Shown piece by piece: positions 51,150 to 60,354 of a DNA stretch of 64,000 nucleotides (within the stretch, counting starts at the first letter, position 1; each line of letters opens with the position of its first letter). The position numbers and the translations under genes were made by a program. The DNA comes from Stagnihabitans lacustris (GTDB taxonomy: Bacteria; Pseudomonadota; Alphaproteobacteria; Rhodobacterales; Rhodobacteraceae), in contig NZ_JAPDGS010000001.1 of the NCBI RefSeq assembly GCF_025950525.1, positions 372,001-436,000 of the forward strand, in the 5' to 3' direction. The notes under the pieces were generated by a model. It ran no database searches, was not told the DNA's origin, and worked only from the letters and a program-made list of their open reading frames with translations.

Positions 51150-51749
51150 TTAGGACCCCGAGCAGGGCACGTTGTCCATCGCCACACAGGGCAGAAAGCG
51201 CGGCCGCGTCACGATGAACTCGTTGAAGGTCTGTTCGGCCAGGCCGACGTTGAAGGCCGGGGCATAGGGCACCTGCACTTCGACGATGATGGCATAATCA
51301 GCGTAAGACATGGTGGGGATCTGCGCCAGGTAGTCTTGCAACTTCGACGTGCTCAGCACCGGCATCTTCAGGCTGTTGGTCGTGCGCGACCAATGGACCT
51401 CGTATTTGTTCGTGGTGATGTTGCGCGTCACCGAGGTCACGCGAAGCGTCGTCTCGTTGCCCTCGGTGTTCACCAGGTAATCCAGCAGGTCCTTCATGCC
51501 CGTCACATAGGCATTGTTCACCCCGGTCTTTTGCCGCGACAGCACGTCGGACAGGGTATAGCCCGCCTTTTGCACCGTATTCATCTCGCGGAAGGCATCC
51601 CAATAGACGAACAGCCCGATGAAAGCCCAGATCAGCAAGGGCAGGACGATGACGCCCTCGGCCAGGACAGAGCCATCCTCGCGGGCGCCAAAGCGGCGCA
51701 GGGGGCGGGCCAAATGGCGGGTCAGACGGGTCAACAGGTGGTTCAACAT
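51150..51749 (-). CDS. TadE/TadF-like pseudopilin
   Basis: This 199-residue protein has an N-terminal basic stretch and REDGSVLAEGVIVLPLLIWA, the TadE/F processing-type region with Glu at +5 followed by a single hydrophobic helix. The soluble part has two Cys near the end (FLPCVAMDNVPCSGS). It is a minor pseudopilin expected in the Flp/Tad pilus. AGGAGGATCAG precedes the ATG at 51749. It is last of a four-gene set. Confidence 0.88.
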   Translation of the reverse strand: MLNHLLTRLTRHLARPLRRFGAREDGSVLAEGVIVLPLLIWAFIGLFVYWDAFREMNTVQKAGYTLSDVLSRQKTGVNNAYVTGMKDLLDYLVNTEGNETTLRVTSVTRNITTNKYEVHWSRTTNSLKMPVLSTSKLQDYLAQIPTMSYADYAIIVEVQVPYAPAFNVGLAEQTFNEFIVTRPRFLPCVAMDNVPCSGS

Positions 51750-51759
51750 CTGATCCTCC

Positions 51760-52305
51760 TCAGCTTGGTTCGACGACAAAGGCGCTGCGGGCGACCAGGG
51801 CATAGTTGCCCAGCTCGTCTTGCGGCAATTCCATGGCCAACCCCATCCCGGGGAAGATCGCAGGCAGGCTGATGCAGACCCGCATCAACATCAGGTCATT
51901 GTCGGTGCCGACATTGCCCAGATCGACGACCGGTTCGGCGTCGTCTTCGCTGTTGCGGCAGACCGGCGGCGGGGTGGGGATCGACCAGGTCGCGGTGCTG
52001 ATCCGGTCCAGCTGCACGGTGATGTTGCTTTCACATTCGCCGAAGATGATGGTGCGGCGGCAGATTTCTTCCTTCAGCACCGTGTTGGTGACTTCGGGAT
52101 AATGCCCAAGCCGCAGCTCGCGCATCGTCACATCGACCGCATGTTCCAGCAGAATGGCCCGCGTCATCAACAGCCCACATTCGAAGGCCGACATGAAGAT
52201 GGCAAGGAAGACCGGCACCATCAGGACGAATTCCATCGCCGCAACGCCGTCTTCGCGCCGCCACAGGGTCTTCAGGCGGCGGGCAAGAGAGATATGAACA
52301 TTCAT
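51760..52305 (-). CDS. TadE-like pseudopilin
   Basis: This 181-residue protein has RREDGVAAMEFVLMVPVFLA near residue 16, the TadE-type helix with a Glu in the start of the hydrophobic segment, and four Cys residues in the soluble domain (ICRR, GECES, VCRNS, RVCIS). It overlaps the TadG-like gene by ATGA and precedes the TadF-like gene by 10 bp. It is a minor pseudopilin or scaffold for Tad pili. Confidence 0.88.
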   Translation of the reverse strand: MNVHISLARRLKTLWRREDGVAAMEFVLMVPVFLAIFMSAFECGLLMTRAILLEHAVDVTMRELRLGHYPEVTNTVLKEEICRRTIIFGECESNITVQLDRISTATWSIPTPPPVCRNSEDDAEPVVDLGNVGTDNDLMLMRVCISLPAIFPGMGLAMELPQDELGNYALVARSAFVVEPS

Positions 52306-54023
52306 TGGGTCAACCTCAACTGGCTGATATTGTTGGCAATGGCCGAGAAGGCAGAGGAAATCTGCAGGCCGGATGCATTGAAATAATGGGCGACAGACGA
52401 GGCGCAGTCCTTGATCTGGGTCTGGCCATTGGTGGGCGCTTCGAAGGCGATGCCATAGACCAGGGTGTTCTGTTCCTTGGCCAGGCTGCACATCGACTGC
52501 AGCTGGTCATCCATCACCACCGTCTCGGTCTGTTCGCGGAAGATGTTGGTATAGCCCGACACCGATCCGCCCAGGGGCCTGACATAAAAGACGTTGGCGA
52601 CATATTGCATGTTGAAGGTCGACCAGATGGTAGGCCAGGATTTGCGCGTCACATTGGTAAAGCTGGCCGGCGTCGCGGTCGGGTCATAGCAGGCGTTGCT
52701 TGCAGGCGCCGTGCCATTCCAGGGCCGCGACTGCCAGGTCCCCGAGTTGCGGTCCGAGGCCAGCACGTAATAGGGCCGCGAGTTGCAAATCGTGGTGGGC
52801 GTGCTGTTGTTGACCTTGCTTTCGTGGAACACGGTATAGCGCGAGTCCGGCGTGGACTGCCAGATCGTCGAGGGCCCGACCTTGTAGGCCGCCCGCACGC
52901 GCTCTTCCTTGAAATGCTCGCCGTCGGTCATCAGGACGATCACCTTCATGGCGTCGTCATGGTCATAGGCCAGGGGACGGCCGGCCATGTCGGCGGGCAT
53001 CAGGCCGTCTTCCATGTAGTCGTTGTAGACGCTCTGCATCGAGGGGTCCATGAGGGCGACGCCCCATTTCATCCCTGCGTTGATCGAGGTCGCCCCCACT
53101 GCGGTCAGGCCGTCGATATAGCCCTTCAGCGTGGCGATGTCCTGGGTCGGCATCCGCACGATATTGCCCCAGTTCGCAACGCTGGGCGGGCCGGGGCACC
53201 ACTTGTTGCTCTCGGAGGGGTTGACCGTGCCCGAGCTGCTGTAGGTGTCGGCATTGGCCGTCATGCTCAGCGGATCGGTGCGCGAGATCGCCAGGCTGTT
53301 GTAGGTTGCGCTAGGAAGGTCGACGCAGTCGCGATAGCTGGCGCCATTCACATCGGTGATGTTGAACTTGGCCGCCAAGGTCGGCCCAAGGTTCACCTGG
53401 CCGTTGAAGGGGACTATGCCGATCGAAATCTTGTGTTCCACGTCATTGCGCAACACCGTGTCCACAAAGCTCTTCGCGGCCGATTTCAGGTTCGTCATCC
53501 GGTTGTTCGACGCCATCGAACCCGAGACGTCCAGCACCAGCATGATTTCGACATTGTTGATGCGCTGTTCCGCGGTCGAGGCGCCGAAAGCGTCCATCTC
53601 GTCGATGTTCATCATGGTCAGGAACATCGGATCGGTGTCGGCCGTGGCCGAAGCATCGACGTTGCGGAAGTTCAGCCCCTGGGTCACGTTCACCGACCGC
53701 AAGGAGTTCAGGATACCCGCCTTCAGGAAGTAGTCATGCACCACGGACTCGGGGTCCAGGTCCTGGGTCAGCGAGGCCGCAGCCAGGGTGGAGCGGTCCA
53801 GCGTGTTTTGCAGCTCTGTGCGCTGCGCCTCATAGCGCATGACATCAACGGCGATGCCGCCGATCATGATCATCAAGACCAGCATGCACATGCCAAAGAC
53901 GACCAGGGTGCCGTCTTCTTTCCTGCTGAAGTCCCTCAGGGCCCTGGACAGTCCGCTAAAGTCACCTCGGCTGGAGTGACCGCGGCTGGAGTGACCCGTC
54001 CTTGCAAATGGCTCGTTCGACAT
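52302..54023 (-). CDS. TadG-like vWA protein (copy B)
   Basis: This 573-residue protein has an N-terminal TadG-type helix (RKEDGTLVVFGMCMLVLMIM) and a large extracytoplasmic domain with a von Willebrand A fold. The MIDAS motif is EIMLVLDVSGSMASNN, and a later metal-loop segment is VIVLMTDGEHFKEE. The N-terminus carries a short Ser/Arg repeat (GHSSRGHSSRGDFSG). It is paralogous to the protein at 54182. It is likely a Tad pilus-associated adhesin or scaffold; core tad genes are not in the window. Confidence 0.9.
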   Translation of the reverse strand: MSNEPFARTGHSSRGHSSRGDFSGLSRALRDFSRKEDGTLVVFGMCMLVLMIMIGGIAVDVMRYEAQRTELQNTLDRSTLAAASLTQDLDPESVVHDYFLKAGILNSLRSVNVTQGLNFRNVDASATADTDPMFLTMMNIDEMDAFGASTAEQRINNVEIMLVLDVSGSMASNNRMTNLKSAAKSFVDTVLRNDVEHKISIGIVPFNGQVNLGPTLAAKFNITDVNGASYRDCVDLPSATYNSLAISRTDPLSMTANADTYSSSGTVNPSESNKWCPGPPSVANWGNIVRMPTQDIATLKGYIDGLTAVGATSINAGMKWGVALMDPSMQSVYNDYMEDGLMPADMAGRPLAYDHDDAMKVIVLMTDGEHFKEERVRAAYKVGPSTIWQSTPDSRYTVFHESKVNNSTPTTICNSRPYYVLASDRNSGTWQSRPWNGTAPASNACYDPTATPASFTNVTRKSWPTIWSTFNMQYVANVFYVRPLGGSVSGYTNIFREQTETVVMDDQLQSMCSLAKEQNTLVYGIAFEAPTNGQTQIKDCASSVAHYFNASGLQISSAFSAIANNISQLRLTQ

Positions 54024-54181
54024 GATCGCCTTCCCGTGGCTGCCAGGATCACTTCGAATCCCGGACCTGTGTCGGCCTAATCCGACCCGTTTACCTTCGT
54101 TTTCCTATTCGGCGGAAATGTGGCGCGAATGCGGGCAAAGCTTGCACATTCGCGCCAATTGTGGCGAAGGCCGGGAGGGGA

Positions 54182-55810
54182 TTATTGGGTCAGCCGCAGG
54201 GCAGTCAGGTTGGCGGCGATCGTCTGGAAGACGTCGCGGATCTGGTCGCGGTCGGCGACAAAGGTGAAGTCCGAGGTCGCGCAGTCGGTGATGACCTCGT
54301 TGCCATGGGCCGGGGCCTCGACCGTGATGCCGTAAAGCAGCACGCCTTGGGCGCGGACCTGGTTGCAGGTCGCTTGCAACGAATTGTCCATCGCGTTGAT
54401 GGCCGAGGTGGCATCGGCGCCGGCATAAAGCGACTGCATCGTGGCAACCTGGGCGTTGTAGACATTGGTCCGCCCGGTGTTGCCGTTGCCAAGCGGGCGG
54501 GCATAGAACTGCCAGGCCACATAGGACAGGCGCAGCTTGGTCCAGACCTGGCGCCAGTCTTGCTGGGAGCCGTTGTTCCAGGCGGTGGCCTGCCAGGTGT
54601 TCAGATGCGGGACATAGAACTGATTTGCCCCCGCCGCCGCCGGCCGCCCCGTGACGAACTTCACCGAATAGCGCCCATCGGCCGCCTGATAGATCGGCGA
54701 AGGGCCGGTCTTATAGCCATCCGTGACACGGTAGTGCTGCACATGCTCGCCATCCGTCATCAGGATGACGACCTTTTGCACATTGTCGCCATAGGCAAAC
54801 GGCCGGCCCGCAAAGTCGCCCGACATCTTGCCGTCGTCGATAAAGCCGGAATAGGCGGTGCGCAGGCTGGGATCAATCATCGTGGCGCCCCATTTCATCC
54901 CCAGCGTGATCGAAGTGTTGCCCCCCGCCTGCAGCGCATTGATCTGCGCCTTCAGCACATCGGCATTGCCCGAGGGCAGGCGGACGATATTGGCCGTCGT
55001 GGGCTTGCAAAAGGCGCTGGAATAGTTGGGAAGGGCAAAGCTGGGATCAAGCGGCGACACGGCCGCATGGGTCCGGTTCGTGCCATTCGCGATGTCGGCA
55101 TAGGCCATCATCGGGATCTCCAGCCCCGTGGGGATTGCCAGCGCGCCAAAGGCGGCGTCCGGGATCTCGACGCAATTCACATCGGTGACCAGGGGGTCAT
55201 GGATCAGGTTGAAGGCGGTCTTCAGGTCCGGCCCGATATTGACCTGGGCATTATAGGGCACAATGGAAATCGAGACCTTGTGGTGGGTGTCGCCCTCCAG
55301 CACGGTGTCGACGAATTCGGTCGCGGCCTCTTTCAGCTTGACCAGCTTTTCGCCCGACATCGAGCCCGAGACGTCCAGCACCAAGGCGATTTCCACGTTG
55401 TCGATCGCCTGTTGCGCCTGGGACTTGCCCTTGGCGTCGAATTTGTCGATGCCGATCATCGGCATGAAACGGGGATTGGTGGGGGCGATGCCGGTGGCGC
55501 GCACGATGCGTTCGTTCAGCGCCTCGGTCACTTGCACATCGCCCAGTTGGTCCAGGATGCCGGCCTTCAACATATAGTCGCGCACGGTGGCTTCGGGGTC
55601 TTGGGTCTGCTCCAGCGAGGCCGCCGCCAGCGTGGCGCGGTCCAGGGTGTTCTGCAGCCGGACACGGGTGTTTTCAAACCGGATGAGGTCAACGGCAAAG
55701 CCGAGCATCATCAGCATCAGTGTCATCATGATCAGGCCAAGGACGTAAAGCGCGCCCTCTTCGTCACGACGAAACCCTTGGCAAAACGAGACGAACCGCG
55801 AACGGAACAT
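54182..55810 (-). CDS. TadG-like vWA protein (copy A)
   Basis: This 542-residue paralogue of the following gene has the membrane segment RDEEGALYVLGLIMMTLMLM, the MIDAS motif EIALVLDVSGSMSGEK, the loop VVILMTDGEHVQHY and the same ending (ANLTALRLTQ versus NNISQLRLTQ). The shared ends and order indicate tandem duplication followed by divergence of the middle. The ATG at 55810 is preferred over an upstream one for fit to the paralogue. A 158-bp gap separates the two. Confidence 0.9.
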   Translation of the reverse strand: MFRSRFVSFCQGFRRDEEGALYVLGLIMMTLMLMMLGFAVDLIRFENTRVRLQNTLDRATLAAASLEQTQDPEATVRDYMLKAGILDQLGDVQVTEALNERIVRATGIAPTNPRFMPMIGIDKFDAKGKSQAQQAIDNVEIALVLDVSGSMSGEKLVKLKEAATEFVDTVLEGDTHHKVSISIVPYNAQVNIGPDLKTAFNLIHDPLVTDVNCVEIPDAAFGALAIPTGLEIPMMAYADIANGTNRTHAAVSPLDPSFALPNYSSAFCKPTTANIVRLPSGNADVLKAQINALQAGGNTSITLGMKWGATMIDPSLRTAYSGFIDDGKMSGDFAGRPFAYGDNVQKVVILMTDGEHVQHYRVTDGYKTGPSPIYQAADGRYSVKFVTGRPAAAGANQFYVPHLNTWQATAWNNGSQQDWRQVWTKLRLSYVAWQFYARPLGNGNTGRTNVYNAQVATMQSLYAGADATSAINAMDNSLQATCNQVRAQGVLLYGITVEAPAHGNEVITDCATSDFTFVADRDQIRDVFQTIAANLTALRLTQ

Positions 55811-56134
55811 GGCAGAGCCCTCACCAAACTCCCGGCCGGACACAATTCCGCCCGAGATATGAACCCCACCGAGGTCCATTTGCCTCAAATTTGCCGTGTA
55901 ACCAAAGCAAATCTGTCAAAACCGTGGTTAACGGATTTTAACGAAAACAATCCCGGGGCGCGGGTGCGGACTGTTGTTGGCGCGTGAACGGTGGTTCGGC
56001 GGATTTGCCGCAAAGACGCCGCAATCGCGCGGGCAAGGCGAATCAGGGCGTGGCAGTTCTTGCGTGATGCGGACGGATCGCGTCAGGGTTTGGTTAACCA
56101 CTCTGGTGTTAAGTCACAAAAAACGAGGCGCGAG
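55811..56134. promoter_or_regulatory. 324-bp divergent intergenic region with TTAA-type sites
   Basis: No gene was found. TTAA-N6-TTAA lies at 55928-55941 and the palindrome TGGTTAACCA at 56091-56100. These recall CtrA half-sites, although the CtrA consensus has a seven-base spacer. Confidence 0.4.
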
Positions 56135-57367
56135 ATGCTGAAGGTTCTGGCCCATTCCTGGCCCCTGCTGTTGGGCGTGATGCTCTTGATGGTCGGCAAC
56201 GGCGTTCAGGGCACGCTTTTGGGTGTGCGCGGCGCGATGGAAGAGTTCACGACCTTTCAGTTGTCGGTCGTGATGTCGTCTTACTTCGCGGGATTTCTGT
56301 TCGGGTCGCGGATGGCGCCTTCGATGATCCGGCGGGTGGGCCATGTGCGGGTCTTTTCGGCGCTGGGGTCGCTGATCTCGGCCGTCTTGATCCTGTATCC
56401 GCTGTGGCTGGACTGGCAGGCCTGGTCGGTCATGCGCGTCATCATCGGGTTTTCCTTCAGCGGGATTTACGTCACCGCCGAAAGCTGGCTGAACAACACC
56501 GCGACAAACGAGACGCGGGGCCAGGCGCTGTCGGCCTATATGATCGTGCAGATGCTGGGGATCATCGCGTCCCAGGGGCTTTTGGCGCTGGGCGACCCTT
56601 CGGGATTCGGGCTGTTCATCATCCCCTCGGTCCTGGTGTCGCTGGCCTTCATGCCGATCCTTCTGGCCGACACGCCCGCGCCGACCTTTGATGACGCGCG
56701 GCGGATGCCCTTTGCAAAGCTGTGGACGACCTCGCCGCTGGGCTGCGTGGGGATGCTGCTGACGGGGGGGATTTTCGCGGGGATGTTCGGCATGGCCTCG
56801 GTCTGGGGGGCGATGTCGGGGCTGACCCTGAAAGAGATCGCGGCCTTTGGCGCCTCGCTGTATATCGGGGGCTTGGCGCTGCAATATCCGGTGGGCTGGG
56901 TCAGCGACCGGATGGACCGACGCAAGTTGATCATGGTCCTGTCCTTTTTTGCCACCGGGGTGATGGCGGTGGCGGCCTTTGTGCCCTTGCCCTTCACGCT
57001 GATCCTTGTGGTGGCGCTGCTGTTGGGGGGGATGATCAACCCCCTGTATTCGTTGCTGATCGCCCTGACGAACGACCACCTGTCCAAGGAAGAGATGCCG
57101 GGGGCCAGTTCCGGTCTGATCTTTTTGAACGGCTTTGGCGCGATCTTTGGGCCGCTGGCCTCGGGGTGGTTGATGGGGGTCGTGGGCCGGGGCGGCTATT
57201 TCCTGTTCCTGGGCGGGCTCTTTCTGGCGCTGGGGGTCTATGCCGCCTGGCGGGTGTCGCGCCGGGCCTCGCCGCACAACTCGGGCTTCATGGGCCTGTC
57301 GCCCAACGCCTCTTCGCTGGCCGTGGGCACCGTGATGGAGAAGGACCCGCGCCGGTCGCGGGGCTGA
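56135..57367 (+). CDS. MFS transporter (YcaD-like)
   Basis: This 410-residue major-facilitator protein has about 12 membrane helices. Landmarks are LLMVGNGVQGTLLGVRGAME, the first-half loop GSRMAPSMIRRVG and the second-half loop GWVSDRMDRRKLIM. The wording is close to YcaD-type drug/solute exporters. ACGAGG precedes the ATG at 56135. The substrate is unknown. Confidence 0.88.
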   Translation: MLKVLAHSWPLLLGVMLLMVGNGVQGTLLGVRGAMEEFTTFQLSVVMSSYFAGFLFGSRMAPSMIRRVGHVRVFSALGSLISAVLILYPLWLDWQAWSVMRVIIGFSFSGIYVTAESWLNNTATNETRGQALSAYMIVQMLGIIASQGLLALGDPSGFGLFIIPSVLVSLAFMPILLADTPAPTFDDARRMPFAKLWTTSPLGCVGMLLTGGIFAGMFGMASVWGAMSGLTLKEIAAFGASLYIGGLALQYPVGWVSDRMDRRKLIMVLSFFATGVMAVAAFVPLPFTLILVVALLLGGMINPLYSLLIALTNDHLSKEEMPGASSGLIFLNGFGAIFGPLASGWLMGVVGRGGYFLFLGGLFLALGVYAAWRVSRRASPHNSGFMGLSPNASSLAVGTVMEKDPRRSRG

Positions 57368-57415
57368 TTGCACGACCGGCCGGAACCTGTCAGGGTCACG
57401 AAAAAGGGGGCGCCC

Positions 57416-57994
57416 ATGGATGATCCGATAGCGGTTCTGGACTTCTGGCTGGGGCAGATCGGCCCCGAAGGCTGGTATGCCGGGGGCGAAGAGGTCGATG
57501 CGCTGTGCATGATTTTCGCGGACCTGTGGCAGGCCGCGCGCGAGGGCGGCCTGGATCACTGGGCGGATGGCACGGTGGGAAGCCTGGCCTTTCTGATTCT
57601 GACCGACCAGATCCCGCGCAACATCCACCGCGGCACCGCTTTGGCCTTTGCGACCGACGCCTTGGCGCTGGCTGCGGCGAAACGCGCCCTGACTGAGGGT
57701 TGGGACCTTGGCGCGCCCGAGCCGGAACGGCAGTTTTTCTATATGCCCTTCGAACATTCCGAGGACCCGGAGGATCAGGCCACCGCCATCCGCCTGATGG
57801 AAGAACGACTGGGATCTGACCCCGACATGGCGCTTCACGCCCGCGCCCATGCCGAGGTGATCCGCCGCTTTGGCCGCTTTCCAACGCGCAACGCGGCCTT
57901 GGGCCGGATATCGACCCCCGAAGAGGAAAGCTATCTGGCCGAGGGTGGTTACGGCGCCGTGGTCAAGGCTCTTAGCCATGCAGGCGACGCATAG
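57416..57994 (+). CDS. DUF924 family protein
   Basis: This 192-residue all-helical protein has the DUF924 landmarks VLDFWLGQIGPEGWY, LILTDQIPRNIHRGTA, FFYMPFEHSED and FGRFPTRNAALGR. The fold resembles tetratricopeptide-like helical pairs, and the function is unknown. The ATG at 57416 is the family start. It lies between an MFS gene and lpd on the same strand. Confidence 0.92.
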   Translation: MDDPIAVLDFWLGQIGPEGWYAGGEEVDALCMIFADLWQAAREGGLDHWADGTVGSLAFLILTDQIPRNIHRGTALAFATDALALAAAKRALTEGWDLGAPEPERQFFYMPFEHSEDPEDQATAIRLMEERLGSDPDMALHARAHAEVIRRFGRFPTRNAALGRISTPEEESYLAEGGYGAVVKALSHAGDA

Positions 57995-58070
57995 GGTCAC
58001 AGCGCGCCTGTCGTTGCAGGCCGCGACCATGTAGTTTAATGGCAAACTATCTTGCCAAGGGAGGGATGAG

Positions 58071-59465
58071 ATGGCCCAGACATTCGATGTGGTGGTGATT
58101 GGGGCAGGCCCCGGCGGCTATGTGGCCGCGATCCGTGCCGCGCAACTCGGCCAAAAGGTCGCGATCATTGAACGCGAAAACCTTGGCGGCATCTGCCTGA
58201 ACTGGGGCTGCATCCCGACCAAGGCGCTGTTGCGCAGCGCCGAGGTGTTTCACCTGATGCACCGCGCCAAGGAATTCGGCCTGAAGGTCGAGGGCGCCTC
58301 CTTTGACCTCGACGCCGTCGTTGCGCGGTCGCGCGGGGTGGCCAAACAGCTGTCGGGCGGCATCGGCCACCTGATGAAAAAGAACAAGGTCACGGTCTTT
58401 ATGGGCGATGCGACCTTGCCCAAGGCCGGCGTCGTTCATGTCACCTCGGCCAAGGGCGTCGAAGAGCTGACCGCCCCCGCAATCATCCTCGCCACCGGTG
58501 CGCGCGCCCGCGAACTTCCGGGGCTGGAGGCCGACGGCGACCTGGTCTGGACCTATCGCCATGCGCTGCAACCGAAACGGATGCCCAAGCGTCTGCTGGT
58601 CATCGGGTCGGGCGCCATCGGCATCGAATTCGCCAGCTTTTTCAACACGCTTGGCGCCGATGTCACGGTCTGTGAGGTCATGGACCGCGTGCTTCCGGTC
58701 GAAGACGCCGAAGTGTCCGCTTTCGCCAAGAAGGCCTTCGTCAAGCAGGGCATGAAGATCCTGGAAAAGACCACGGTCAAGAAACTGGATCGCAAGCCCG
58801 GCGTCGGCGTCACCGCCCATCTGGAAGACGCCAAGGGCACCGTCACCGCCGATTTCGACACCGTGATCTCTGCCGTGGGTATCGTGGGCAACATCGAAAA
58901 CCTGGGGCTGGAAGTCTTGGGCGTCAAGATCGACCGCACCCATGTCGTGACGGATGAATACTGCCGCACCGGCGTTCCGGGGCTTTACGCCATCGGCGAC
59001 ATCGCTGGCGCGCCCTGGCTTGCGCACAAGGCCAGCCACGAGGGCGTCATGGTGGCCGAACTGATCGCGGGCGGCCATCCGCATCCGATCAAGCCGGGCT
59101 CGATTGCCGGTTGCACCTATTGCCATCCCCAGGTCGCCAGCGTCGGCATGACCGAGGCCAAGGCGAAAGAGGCGGGCTTTGACATCAAGGTCGGCCGTTT
59201 CCCCTTTATCGGCAACGGCAAGGCCATCGCGCTGGGGGAACAAGAGGGCTTCATCAAGACGATCTTCGATGCCAAGACCGGCGAGCTGCTGGGCGCCCAT
59301 ATGATCGGCGCCGAAGTGACCGAGCTGATCCAAGGCTATGTCATCGGCCGCGCGCTGGAGACGACCGAAGAAGACCTGATGAACACCGTCTTCCCGCATC
59401 CGACCCTGTCCGAGATGATGCATGAGGCGGTGCTCGACGCCTATGGCCGCGCTCTGCACATTTGA
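58071..59465 (+). CDS. lpdA: Dihydrolipoyl dehydrogenase
   Basis: This 464-residue E3 flavoenzyme of 2-oxoacid dehydrogenase complexes reoxidises dihydrolipoamide with NAD+. It has the FAD motif VVIGAGPGGYVAAIRAAQLG, the redox disulfide GGICLNWGCIPTKAL (about 41-46), the NAD motif LVIGSGAIGIEFASFF and the C-terminal HPTLSEMMHEA with the catalytic His-Glu pair. The length is typical. The E1/E2 genes are not adjacent. A hairpin follows the stop. Confidence 0.96.
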   Translation: MAQTFDVVVIGAGPGGYVAAIRAAQLGQKVAIIERENLGGICLNWGCIPTKALLRSAEVFHLMHRAKEFGLKVEGASFDLDAVVARSRGVAKQLSGGIGHLMKKNKVTVFMGDATLPKAGVVHVTSAKGVEELTAPAIILATGARARELPGLEADGDLVWTYRHALQPKRMPKRLLVIGSGAIGIEFASFFNTLGADVTVCEVMDRVLPVEDAEVSAFAKKAFVKQGMKILEKTTVKKLDRKPGVGVTAHLEDAKGTVTADFDTVISAVGIVGNIENLGLEVLGVKIDRTHVVTDEYCRTGVPGLYAIGDIAGAPWLAHKASHEGVMVAELIAGGHPHPIKPGSIAGCTYCHPQVASVGMTEAKAKEAGFDIKVGRFPFIGNGKAIALGEQEGFIKTIFDAKTGELLGAHMIGAEVTELIQGYVIGRALETTEEDLMNTVFPHPTLSEMMHEAVLDAYGRALHI

Positions 59466-59471
59466 AAGGCG

Positions 59472-59501
59472 GGCCGCATCCGTCCAAAGGCGGATGCGGC
59501 C
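59472..59501 (+). terminator. Hairpin after lpd
   Basis: An 11-bp perfect stem GGCCGCATCCG with an eight-base loop begins six bases after the lpd stop. It has no T-run but is a strong stem. Confidence 0.6.
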
Positions 59502-59537
59502 TCACCCCGTTGACCGAATCGCGAGATTGTGGCAAAA

Positions 59538-59546
59538 GTTAACGAA
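59538..59546 (+). promoter_or_regulatory. GTTAACGAA motif upstream of VPxPA gene 1
   Basis: This nonamer ends 22 bp before the GTG start at 59569. The same nonamer precedes the next VPxPA gene. Confidence 0.4.
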
Positions 59547-59568
59547 TGTGGTATCTTTGGGGTGTGAC

Positions 59569-60162
59569 GTGAAAAAAACTTTGGCTCTGGCGCTTGGTCT
59601 GTCCTTGTTGGGCATGTCGGCCAACGCGACGACGGTTTTCTCTGACAATTTCGACGCGAACAACTATGGCTTGAATACGACCCCGCTGGGTTGGACTCTG
59701 AACTCGGGTTCGGTGGACATCATCGGCGACGGCCAATTTGCCTGGTATGGTGCGGGCAATTACATCGACATGAACGGCTCGACTCAGGTTGCTGGTTCGA
59801 TCAGCACCACCCTGACCGGTCTGGTCGCCGGGGCAAGCTATGCCCTGGACTTTGACGTCGGTTTCAACAATGGCTCGGGCAACAACGAGAAGCTCAGCTA
59901 TTCGATCGGCACTCTGTCGGGCAGCTATGGCCCGCCGATCGCGTCGGGCAATTCGACCTTCCTGCATCTGCGCTTTGCCTTCATCGCGGGCGGGACCTCT
60001 GCCGTCCTGACCTTTGCCGATGCCGGCAACACGCCGAATGACAACGGCGGTCCGATCCTGGACAACGTGTCGGTGACTGCGGTTCCGGTTCCGGCGGCGG
60101 GTGGGCTTTTGCTCTCGGCTTTGGGTGGCGTGGCGATGTTGCGTCGGCGCAAGAAAGCCTAA
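59569..60162 (+). CDS. Exported VPxPA-tail protein 1
   Basis: This protein has 197 residues. The GTG at 59569 gives a clean signal peptide (VKKTLALALGLSLLGMSANA). The mature part is a beta-sandwich-like domain rich in Gly, Asn and Ser (FSDNFDANNYGLNTTPLGWT, GPILDNVSVTAVP), and the end is VPVPAAGGLLLSALGG plus RRRKK, a PEP-CTERM-like sorting tail. It is probably a surface or matrix protein, and may bind carbohydrate. A strong terminator follows. Confidence 0.9.
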   Translation: MKKTLALALGLSLLGMSANATTVFSDNFDANNYGLNTTPLGWTLNSGSVDIIGDGQFAWYGAGNYIDMNGSTQVAGSISTTLTGLVAGASYALDFDVGFNNGSGNNEKLSYSIGTLSGSYGPPIASGNSTFLHLRFAFIAGGTSAVLTFADAGNTPNDNGGPILDNVSVTAVPVPAAGGLLLSALGGVAMLRRRKKA

Positions 60163-60194
60163 GACAGGCGCCAGAAGGCCTGACACATGCACAA

Positions 60195-60220
60195 GAAAGC
60201 CCGCTTCGGCGGGCTTTTTC
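60195..60220 (+). terminator. Rho-independent terminator
   Basis: The stem AAAGCCCGC with a TTCG tetraloop is followed by a T-run. It ends the transcript of the first VPxPA gene. Confidence 0.9.
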
Positions 60221-60327
60221 ATTGGGCGATTCGCAAAAGGTGTTGCGCCCCTGGACTCAAGCCTTTGCAGGTGCAGCATAATCGAGAAGCTCCAGGTTTC
60301 TTGTGCGCGCGGCGGCTTTCAGATAGT

Positions 60328-60342
60328 GTTAACGAAAGTTAA
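60328..60342 (+). promoter_or_regulatory. GTTAACGAA motif with TTAA-N6-TTAA upstream of VPxPA gene 2
   Basis: GTTAACGAAAGTTAA ends 12 bp before the ATG at 60355. It shares GTTAACGAA with the preceding gene and has two TTAA half-sites six bases apart. Confidence 0.45.
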
Positions 60343-60354
60343 TTGGTGGTGAAT

